25,339 nucleotides of DNA from positions 1 through 25,339 of IMG/VR virus record IMGVR_UViG_3300030329_004794. The stretch is one strand, 5' to 3'. The DNA comes from a virus. The notes beneath the pieces were generated by a model, which was not told where the DNA came from, did not search any database, and saw only the letters and a list, made by a program, of their open reading frames with translations. Shown one piece after another: positions 1-4,792 of this stretch. The position numbers were made by a program, and so were the translations under genes. Positions within the stretch are counted from its first letter, which is position 1, and each line of letters starts with the position of its first letter.

Positions 1-95
1 GCTGGCGCATTTCATGGAAAGAGGACATTCGCAGGTTGGCCGATGTTCTCCCATTTCCGTGGGGATGGAGGAGGAACAAACAAAAGGGGAAATAA
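1..95 (+). CDS. 3' part of small hypothetical protein (continues from the right end if circular)
   Basis: The frame beginning at base 3 is open to a TAA at 93-95 and ends DVLPFPWGWRRNKQKGK, a Trp/Pro-rich segment with a basic tail. The stop lies within the Shine-Dalgarno region of the next small gene (ATG at 98), the usual spacing here. Joined to the right end of the window, the frame continues back to an ATG at 25324 and gives a 36-residue protein beginning MNELSGWRISWKEDIRR. I recognise no family. It is too small and basic to guess a role, although its place in the small-gene block suggests an early, host-directed peptide. The alternative frame 2, which runs into the next gene, has no start with a good ribosome site. 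Confidence 0.5.
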   Translation, partial: WRISWKEDIRRLADVLPFPWGWRRNKQKGK

Positions 96-97
96 GA

Positions 98-190
98 ATG
101 ACGTTTTTTGAGTGGGCACTGGGTATCGCCATTTCTAGCGTGCTCGGTGCAACAGGTCTTTATTTGTCGTCGTACAAAATGGACGTTTAA
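98..190 (+). CDS. 30-residue single-span membrane peptide
   Basis: The ATG at 98 follows an AAAAGGGGA ribosome site about 7 bases upstream, and the frame stops at TAA 188-190. The product starts MTFFEWALGIAISSVLGATG and ends YLSSYKMDV. Nearly the whole peptide is one hydrophobic, glycine- and serine-containing helix with a charged C-terminus, so it is probably a single-span inner-membrane peptide. An in-frame ATG at 65 would add 11 acidic residues, but its upstream sequence is less convincing. The next gene, which also has a membrane segment, starts 15 bases downstream. I recognise no family. Small holin-like or host-inhibitor peptides look like this, but nothing here distinguishes between them. 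Confidence 0.55.
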   Translation: MTFFEWALGIAISSVLGATGLYLSSYKMDV

Positions 191-205
191 GCAAAGGGTA
201 ATACA

Positions 206-637
206 ATGAAAGCATCATACGGTGGGCACAGCACGCCCAGCAGGGCCCCAGTTTTTCTGGGGATAATGGCAATAGCAACGGTGGGCCACATGGCCATCTA
301 TGACTGGGGGGACTTTAAGGTATCTAAGATGCTCGCAGTCTACCCCGACAAACCCCGCACAGTTGAGAACTCAGGTGTCGCCTATAGCACTCACCTCAAA
401 TCTCAACTTGCGAAAGCAAAGCAGCGCATAACAGAACTTTCTGCTCAGAATATTCCTGAAGACAGAGAGACCATAGAGGAAGAGAAGGCTCGCTGGCAGG
501 AGCAAAAGGAGCACCTGCTTGCACGCATTGCTGAGCTTGAAGAGGAGATTCGCATTATGACCAAGGCTTACTCCGAGCCGATCGCCGATGAAGACCGAGA
601 ACTCGTTGCTCGCTTAGCTGAAGGGGGAGAGTCATGA
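206..637 (+). CDS. Membrane-anchored coiled-coil protein
   Basis: The 143-residue product starts at an ATG preceded by AAAGGG at good spacing. Residues about 14-32 (from APVFLGIMAIATVGHMAIY) form one hydrophobic segment. A linker follows, then a highly charged Glu/Lys/Arg region at about 63-120 (EEEKARWQEQKEHLLARIAELEEE) with heptad-like spacing typical of a coiled coil. The layout, a short N-terminal tail, one span and a long helical domain, resembles spanin-like or membrane-tethered scaffolding proteins. It sits in the small early-type block far from the lysis genes, so a spanin role is not favoured. It overlaps the next gene by 4 bases (ATGA), suggesting translational coupling. No family recognised. 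Confidence 0.7.
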   Translation: MKASYGGHSTPSRAPVFLGIMAIATVGHMAIYDWGDFKVSKMLAVYPDKPRTVENSGVAYSTHLKSQLAKAKQRITELSAQNIPEDRETIEEEKARWQEQKEHLLARIAELEEEIRIMTKAYSEPIADEDRELVARLAEGGES

Positions 638-975
638 GTCGCAAAAAGCTATTCAAGGAAGATCATCAAAGATTGCAGGCAATCGTGGAGACGACCATCC
701 TGCTAACTAACGAATGCGCCGATAGGAGCGCTGAGTATTATCGACGATACCAGATAGAGGGGAGCCCCCAGGATTTGGAGTTAAGCAACCTTCTTCGTGA
801 TGCAGTCAATGACCTAAAGGCCCTTGAGGAAAAGATGGGCGAGGGGTCACCCCTTGACCAGGCGCTTAAAGAACGGGTTGCAAAAGAGCCTGGGGCCATT
901 GGGGCCCTCTTTGGAAAGAAGAGCCCTAGTCAGGCGACTGTGCGGAAAGTCGAAACCAAGGAGGAGGCGGCATGA
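634..975 (+). CDS. Hypothetical charged helical protein
   Basis: The 113-residue product starts in an ATGA overlap with the preceding stop; the upstream GGGGGAGAG gives a strong ribosome site. It is hydrophilic and predicted helical, with many Glu, Lys and Arg residues. It has no membrane segment and no catalytic motif that I can see. The C-terminal third becomes Gly/Pro/Lys-rich (EPGAIGALFGKKSPSQ), suggesting a flexible tail. The gene ends in another ATGA overlap with the small Cys/His protein at 972, so three consecutive genes are tightly coupled. Function unknown. A longer alternative frame at 824-1051 is a shadow. Confidence 0.7.
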   Translation: MSRKKLFKEDHQRLQAIVETTILLTNECADRSAEYYRRYQIEGSPQDLELSNLLRDAVNDLKALEEKMGEGSPLDQALKERVAKEPGAIGALFGKKSPSQATVRKVETKEEAA

Positions 976-1127
976 AATTCTTTTGCTACATAGGCCTCCA
1001 CTCATGGGGATATCGGGACCAATGGTTCCGAGTCTGCCACCACTGCTCTAGGGGGCAAAGCCGGGGCAGGCGTGGCAGGGTAAAAGAGCCGTGGACGTTT
1101 TGTATCGGAGAGTTTAAAAATTACTAA
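972..1127 (+). CDS. Small Cys/His zinc-ribbon-like protein
   Basis: The start is the ATG at 972, overlapping the preceding TGA, with GGAGGCGG just upstream. The 51-residue product begins MKFFCYIGLHSWGYRD and has Cys5, His10, Cys22 and Cys25 (CYIGLH and CHHC), a plausible four-ligand zinc site, followed by a very basic stretch (SRGRRGRVK). Phage genomes often carry tiny proteins with the pattern C..GLHxW...R.C..C, sometimes annotated DUF1660-like. I match it to that pattern from memory. The basic patch suggests nucleic-acid contact, which is inference. The gene lies in a coupled run of small genes and ends 15 bases before the next start. Confidence 0.7.
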   Translation: MKFFCYIGLHSWGYRDQWFRVCHHCSRGQSRGRRGRVKEPWTFCIGEFKNY

Positions 1128-1142
1128 TTTGGGAGGATTAAA

Positions 1143-1418
1143 GTGAGAGACCCTGTAAGACTAAATGAGATTGAACCAAGAAAGAAAGACTTCTGGAAGC
1201 TCAAGAGCAACTGCATCATAACCAACAAAGGCGGCTATGATTACGCAGTTGAACTTGTGCGTATCAGAACGCGAGACGACATCCTTATGTGGGTGTCCCA
1301 CCTTGCACAAAAGACCTGGATGACCAAGGAAGGTCTCAAGGATTTTGTCGATCTGCTCTTAGGCAATCGCGCAGATATATGGCCCACAGATGAAGTAGAG
1401 GCTAAGGGCAAGCACTAA
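1143..1418 (+). CDS. Hypothetical 91-residue protein, last gene of the plus-strand block
   Basis: Translation starts at a GTG preceded by GGGAGGATTAAA, a near-ideal ribosome site; no ATG is better placed. The product is a mixed alpha/beta-looking soluble protein with a conserved-looking core around residues 33-60 (YAVELVRIRTRDDILMWVSH and KTWMTKEGLK). No membrane segment or known motif is seen. It is the distal gene of the plus-strand block. Its stop codon lies in the loop of an intrinsic terminator, and its last bases overlap the end of a convergent minus-strand gene by 4 bases. Function unknown. Confidence 0.75.
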   Translation: MRDPVRLNEIEPRKKDFWKLKSNCIITNKGGYDYAVELVRIRTRDDILMWVSHLAQKTWMTKEGLKDFVDLLLGNRADIWPTDEVEAKGKH

Positions 1419-1432
1419 CGCTTGCTCTTTTT
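1408..1432 (+). terminator. Intrinsic terminator of the plus-strand block
   Basis: GCAAGC at 1408-1413 pairs perfectly with GCTTGC at 1420-1425 across the loop ACTAAC and is followed by TCTTTTT. The stop codon of the 91-residue gene (1416-1418) lies in the loop. The same bases encode the Lys/Ser/Arg-rich end of the convergent minus-strand peptide, whose AAG/AAA codons supply the T-tract. The opposite strand has no T-run after the hairpin, so termination should act only on plus-strand transcripts. Confidence 0.75.
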
Positions 1433-1522
1433 GGGCTTGACCTTCTTTGGCTTAGGCTTAGGCTTCTTTGCCTTGGGGGGTCGGCCCACCTTGCTTCCAT
1501 ATGTCCCTGGTCCTTTTGGCAT
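1415..1522 (-). CDS. 35-residue basic phage peptide (MPKGPGTYGSKVGRPP type)
   Basis: The ATG shares its A with the TAA of the lysin gene (TAATG), and GGAGG lies 7 bases upstream, which selects this ATG over one 6 bases earlier. The product begins MPKGPGTYGSKVGRPP and continues with a Lys/Pro-rich tail (KAKKPKPKPKK) to SKR. Peptides starting MPKG.GTYGSK.GRPPKK are common small phage proteins, especially in marine phages, without assigned function; that is from memory. The GRPPK motif resembles an AT-hook and the tail is strongly basic, so binding to DNA or to the anionic cell surface is plausible. It is the last gene of the late operon and converges on the plus-strand block. Confidence 0.75.
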   Translation of the reverse strand: MPKGPGTYGSKVGRPPKAKKPKPKPKKVKPKKSKR

Positions 1523-2088
1523 TACCATTCCTCCAGTAGTGTATAACTAAATGACTTACACCCGTTGGTTGCAACCTGCAACCGGGCAAGCCTCATCATC
1601 TCATCAAAGTCTGACTCATTCGCTAGGACTTGGCAACCAGCCGACCACCTGTCCACACGGGTGGAGTGCTGGCCTGCCTTGTGGAGATTGATTCCGAAGA
1701 ACCCCGTGTCAACCTTACCTGTCTTGTCGAAGTCCCCGTCCCGGTCGGCATCCCGCCAGACAGTCACCTCCCCGCCGCGCTGACACAGCGCTTCATACTT
1801 GCCATGATGGAGGTCAATCTCCCAGGCCCCCCTGTAATGTCCGGGGCACAGGATTGCAGTGCCCTTCACTTGCAGCGGGTTCAGCAAGTAGTACTGGCCT
1901 GGGTCACATGTGGCTGCCCAGTAGTGGGCAATCCACTGCCCGTCTTTACGGTAGACGCAGGACACCATGTCGTCGAACTGATTAGGGATACCGTTTCTTT
2001 TTCTAACGCCGATGATATTGAGATCGTATTGTCCGTCAAAGACCGGGTACCCTAACACCTTCTTGCGCGCCAGGATGGGTGGCAACAT
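1522..2088 (-). CDS. L,D-transpeptidase-like (YkuD-type) putative endolysin
   Basis: The probable role is cutting or remodelling host peptidoglycan at lysis. The C-terminal half carries NLH (His136), then 13 residues to SAGC (149-152, Cys152), in GINLHKAGQH...RWSAGCQVL. This matches the His...(S/T)-x-G-C catalytic pattern of the YkuD/L,D-transpeptidase fold, with Ala where HGC is usual. Residues 113-121 (DADRDGDFD) look like a calcium-binding DxDxDG loop. There is no signal peptide, so release would need a holin. The chosen ATG has GGAGG 5 bases upstream and a TGATG overlap with the preceding frame; a longer form from TTG (2124) is unlikely. Neighbours upstream are small membrane proteins, consistent with a lysis cassette. 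An alternative is a structural peptidoglycan-binding protein. Confidence 0.65.
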   Translation of the reverse strand: MLPPILARKKVLGYPVFDGQYDLNIIGVRKRNGIPNQFDDMVSCVYRKDGQWIAHYWAATCDPGQYYLLNPLQVKGTAILCPGHYRGAWEIDLHHGKYEALCQRGGEVTVWRDADRDGDFDKTGKVDTGFFGINLHKAGQHSTRVDRWSAGCQVLANESDFDEMMRLARLQVATNGCKSFSYTLLEEW

Positions 2089-2243
2089 CAGAACCTCCAC
2101 TTCAATCCCGCTGTAGCCTGCCAATCCAGTGCCTCGTTCATTTCCATTCCAACATCGGCGAAAGCACTCAGTCCCTCAGTAATCGTGCCGCTAACTCTCG
2201 CAAAGGCCTCGGCCCGTACTTCAGAACTAGCAGAGCCGAGCAT
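2088..2243 (-). CDS. Small 51-residue hypothetical protein overlapping another frame
   Basis: The frame starts MLGSASSEVRAEAFARV and ends GLKWRF, with its TGA overlapping the ATG of the lysin (TGATG), the normal junction in this operon. Its composition (Ala/Glu/Thr-rich, likely helical) looks like real phage protein. I see no good ribosome site before its ATG, and the frame stays open upstream without a start codon, so it may be reached by coupling or by a shift from the overlapping frame at 2168-2296. No family recognised. Confidence 0.5.
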   Translation of the reverse strand: MLGSASSEVRAEAFARVSGTITEGLSAFADVGMEMNEALDWQATAGLKWRF

Positions 2244-2296
2244 ACGTACACCGAGGTCAAGACCATGATCATCTTGGCTCCTCGATGCGAAGACAT
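2168..2296 (-). CDS. 42-residue single-span membrane peptide
   Basis: The ATG (at 2296) follows GGAGGGCTGAGAG directly after the stop of the holin-like gene. A second start (ATG at 2272, MIMVLTSVYV) has its own GAGGAG 5 bases upstream. The product has one hydrophobic segment (MIMVLTSVYVCSALLVLKYG) and then an arginine-rich helix (RPLRELAARLLRD). Its second half is read in a different frame from the 51-residue gene at 2088-2243. Dual starts with a charged N-terminal extension recall holin/antiholin pairs, but that is inference. The Cys inside the span does not fit a lipobox, so an Rz1-type lipoprotein is not supported. Confidence 0.45.
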   Translation of the reverse strand: MSSHRGAKMIMVLTSVYVCSALLVLKYGPRPLRELAARLLRD

Positions 2297-2299
2297 CTC

Positions 2300-2533
2300 T
2301 CAGCCCTCCGGCGGCTTTTTTGCTGAGGACACAGCCTCCGCGCTGGCGAGGGCTCGCTTAACGGTGGCCCGTGACTGGGAATAACTGGCGCCACAGACAG
2401 CGGCGAGAATGGGCCCACCAATCTGAGCCCACTGAGAGTCAGAGAAGATGGCGCAAAGGATGCCACCGCACATTCCCAAAATAGAAATGAAGAACTCTGA
2501 TGAGAGTTTGCCATTAGTCTTACCCTGTATCAT
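2300..2533 (-). CDS. Holin-like small membrane protein
   Basis: The 77-residue product has a short polar N-terminus, a hydrophobic segment at about 13-31 (EFFISILGMCGGILCAIFS), a second at about 36-51 (IGGPILAAVCGASY) and a charged C-terminal tail. Two spans with a polar tail fit a small holin that permeabilises the inner membrane before lysin release. The start overlaps the preceding gene by 14 bases with a GCGGGACAG ribosome site. Two genes downstream is the lysin, supporting a lysis role. Holins share little sequence, so the call rests on size, topology and position. Confidence 0.6.
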   Translation of the reverse strand: MIQGKTNGKLSSEFFISILGMCGGILCAIFSDSQWAQIGGPILAAVCGASYSQSRATVKRALASAEAVSSAKKPPEG

Positions 2534-2804
2534 CTCTGTCCCGCCTATCTTTCTCTACTGCATCTTTAATGTCCATCCGCCGAATTATCTCATACGTATT
2601 CGATAGTGCTTCCCGGGTCTTCTCGCTCACGTCGTCCACTCGGTCACTCAATCCTTCGAGCTTCTCTTCATGAACAGCGAGCTTTGAAGCTAACCCATTC
2701 CCATTATGCGACGGGTTGCGCTTGTCACTGAATCTCTCTGCCAGCCGCATCCCTACGACAATGGCGGCTACTATACCGCCCCCGACCGCTGACTCTGGAT
2801 CCAT
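2520..2804 (-). CDS. Membrane-anchored coiled-coil protein, spanin- or holin-like
   Basis: The 94-residue product starts MDPESAVGGG at an ATG with GGAG 7 bases upstream. A longer reading to 2909 would run through the preceding gene and is rejected. Residues 6-22 (AVGGGIVAAIVVGMRLA) form one membrane segment. Residues about 38-75 form a charged heptad-like helix (LAVHEEKLEGLSDRVDDVSE), and the C-terminus is very polar (KDRRDRDDTG). This resembles inner-membrane spanin subunits or BhlA/holin-like proteins with one span and a coiled coil. Its place ahead of the holin-like gene and lysin supports a lysis role. No lipoprotein partner is identifiable. Confidence 0.6.
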   Translation of the reverse strand: MDPESAVGGGIVAAIVVGMRLAERFSDKRNPSHNGNGLASKLAVHEEKLEGLSDRVDDVSEKTREALSNTYEIIRRMDIKDAVEKDRRDRDDTG

Positions 2805-2808
2805 TACA

Positions 2809-3051
2809 TCACTCCGGCGGTTGCGCATCCTCGACGACGTGGCCGCCAGTAGACATTTGCTCTTTGAGTGCTGCGATTGCATTATCGATGAGTTCAGTAA
2901 CGCCATCACCTTCCATCGGCAAGCTCACACCGAAGCGAGTGTTATCCACTTCGGGCAATGTTGCGATTGCCTGGCACTGAGCCGAAACTTCTCCGGTTGC
3001 GATGCTCTTGCTGATAGTCACCTGTACTTGATGCAGTGTTTTAACCGCCAT
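2809..3051 (-). CDS. Hypothetical 80-residue protein between fibre and lysis genes
   Basis: The ATG overlaps the end of the tail-fibre gene by 11 bases and has AGGAG 7 bases upstream. The product is soluble, with an N-terminal beta-like half (VKTLHQVQVTISKSIATGEV) and a helical C-terminal half (ELIDNAIAALKEQMSTGG). No motif is recognised. It could be a fibre accessory or assembly factor because of its overlap with the fibre gene, but this rests on position alone. Confidence 0.65.
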   Translation of the reverse strand: MAVKTLHQVQVTISKSIATGEVSAQCQAIATLPEVDNTRFGVSLPMEGDGVTELIDNAIAALKEQMSTGGHVVEDAQPPE

Positions 3052-4402
3052 TCTCTAGCTCCTCGATTCTTGCGTGCATTTCCTGCAACGCTTTGGTTAG
3101 CACGGCAACTAGGTGCCCATAAGACATCGACTTACTGCCGTTTTCGCCGAAGACAACCTCGGGAATAATTTGCTCTACTTCTTGAGCGATAAAACCGATG
3201 TCTGCTTGGCCTGTTTTTTTGTAATCGTAACTAACGGGCTTTAGCTGTAAAACAGTTTCAAGGCCGTAAGGGAGTGTCTCAATATCGGACTTCAGCGCGA
3301 TGTCGGAAGCATCAGTAAAGACCCCTGCCGCTGTAAGCTTTGCGCCGCTATCATCTCGAATTGAGTCACCAGTTCCTGCGTTTTGGATTTCGATAGCGTA
3401 TGGGTTGTTGGTTGTGTCATCCTGATCGATAAGAAGTGCCGGTATATTTGCATTGTCTGGACACTCAACCTCAAGAAACCCTGCAGGTGTAGTTTGTCCA
3501 ATCCCGACGGTGCCCCCGCTTTTGATCGTCAGGCGCTCGTGGTTGAACGCGTAGAACGACATGATATTGCCATCGTGGTTGTATTCAATTCTCCCTGACG
3601 CCGCCCCATCGCTAAAGTGGATTTTATTCTTTTTGTCATCGTCACTTAAAATCGTAAGGCCCGCACCGTCCGACTCACTGCTCTCAATCACCAGATGATT
3701 AGCACCCTCAGCACCGCTCAGGGCAACGCCAGTGTCGGACTCATAGATGTGGATGCCTCCAGCGGCGCACAACTGGCCGCTTGACAATCCTCCGGTTGAA
3801 ATTTTTTGACTCGCATCAATCCGCAGAGCTTCGGTGCCTGCGTTTGTGTTGATTGCAAAATGCTCGGTTGCTTGCAGTATCACATCGTCACTGCTGCCCC
3901 GAACTTCGAGAACCGCATTGCTATGTCCCGTTCTCAGAAAAGTTGCAATTGAAGCATTGCCCCCGTGAACGTGAAGCGTTGATGTTGGAGTACCTCCAAT
4001 GCCTACTTTGCCCGCTGAGTCGATGTGTACACGTGCCGTGTTGGCAGTGATCAACTCCAGCGTGTGCGATCCGTGCGTACCTAGCTGAAAATTGGTAGCG
4101 GTCTGAGATTTGATCTTGTTGGTGCCACCAGTGATCATCTCAATCCACTGAGTGCCGTTGTCGATAATAAAGGGGTAAGCTCCTCGGTTCGAGTTGTAGT
4201 TCCCTATGATAGTGGGGACAACGCCCGAACCTCCGTCACCATTGCCCAAGATTAAGCGCTCGGTTCCATCGGTGGTATCGAGGCGAACGTACTCCTTCCC
4301 ATCCAGGCTTTCGATGTCCAGGGCTACCGTCTGATTATCCGGCACTACATCAGTCGTCGCACTGAAGGCTTCGCCATAGGTTATGATTTTTGCATCTGCC
4401 AT
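3041..4402 (-). CDS. Tail fibre/spike with C-terminal S74 intramolecular chaperone
   Basis: This 453-residue receptor-binding-type protein has a repetitive beta-rich body (motifs such as VGIGGTPTSTLHVHG and GTVGIGQTTPAGFLEVE) typical of fibre shafts. About the last 90 residues form a peptidase S74 chaperone domain: ASDIALKSDIETL, then LKPVSYDYKKTGQADIGFIA, then QEVEQIIPEV and a final coiled coil (EMHARIEELE). In this family the domain trimerises and cleaves itself after folding through a Ser-Lys dyad; the S and K of ASDIALK are the likely pair. The N-terminus should attach to the tail. The ATG has GAGG upstream and sits 8 bases after the preceding gene. Confidence 0.85.
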   Translation of the reverse strand: MADAKIITYGEAFSATTDVVPDNQTVALDIESLDGKEYVRLDTTDGTERLILGNGDGGSGVVPTIIGNYNSNRGAYPFIIDNGTQWIEMITGGTNKIKSQTATNFQLGTHGSHTLELITANTARVHIDSAGKVGIGGTPTSTLHVHGGNASIATFLRTGHSNAVLEVRGSSDDVILQATEHFAINTNAGTEALRIDASQKISTGGLSSGQLCAAGGIHIYESDTGVALSGAEGANHLVIESSESDGAGLTILSDDDKKNKIHFSDGAASGRIEYNHDGNIMSFYAFNHERLTIKSGGTVGIGQTTPAGFLEVECPDNANIPALLIDQDDTTNNPYAIEIQNAGTGDSIRDDSGAKLTAAGVFTDASDIALKSDIETLPYGLETVLQLKPVSYDYKKTGQADIGFIAQEVEQIIPEVVFGENGSKSMSYGHLVAVLTKALQEMHARIEELENGG

Positions 4403-4410
4403 GACTTACC

Positions 4411-4743
4411 TCACTTCGCTGTTGTGGCTTTGATGTGGAGGTCGCCAGCCATCGCGCCAGTGCCATCATCGTCGTAGGTACATCGGATGTGTTCGAGCTT
4501 CATGTCGAAATTCACAATCGTTAAAACCTGGTCAGTCAGGTCAATGGTTTGGATTGTCGGCGTTGCAACCTCTGTCCCGGTGGCATCTGTAAAGATAGAT
4601 TTGAGACGGATGCGGATATTCGCCGAACTGTTGTCTGCGTAAAATTCCCACGTCTGCTTAGAGTGCTCTTGGACTTTGAGGTCCAGGGCCGTGGCTTCTG
4701 TGGTGCCAGACAGGCCAGCGAATACTTTGGTGACGGTTCTCAT
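4411..4743 (-). CDS. Small structural protein upstream of the tail fibre
   Basis: The 110-residue product starts at the ATG at 4743, which has AGGAGG 5 bases upstream; the TTG one codon earlier is not needed. It is predicted all-beta and acidic, with segments such as TWEFYADNSSANIRIRLKSI and TDQVLTIVNFDMKLEHIRC and no membrane segment. It lies between the internal virion proteins and the fibre, so it may be a fibre adaptor or a virion decoration protein. No family recognised. Confidence 0.65.
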   Translation of the reverse strand: MRTVTKVFAGLSGTTEATALDLKVQEHSKQTWEFYADNSSANIRIRLKSIFTDATGTEVATPTIQTIDLTDQVLTIVNFDMKLEHIRCTYDDDGTGAMAGDLHIKATTAK

Positions 4744-4792
4744 CAATTCCTCCTAGGGCACAAGGCCGAGACATATCTTCATCTCAAGTGGT

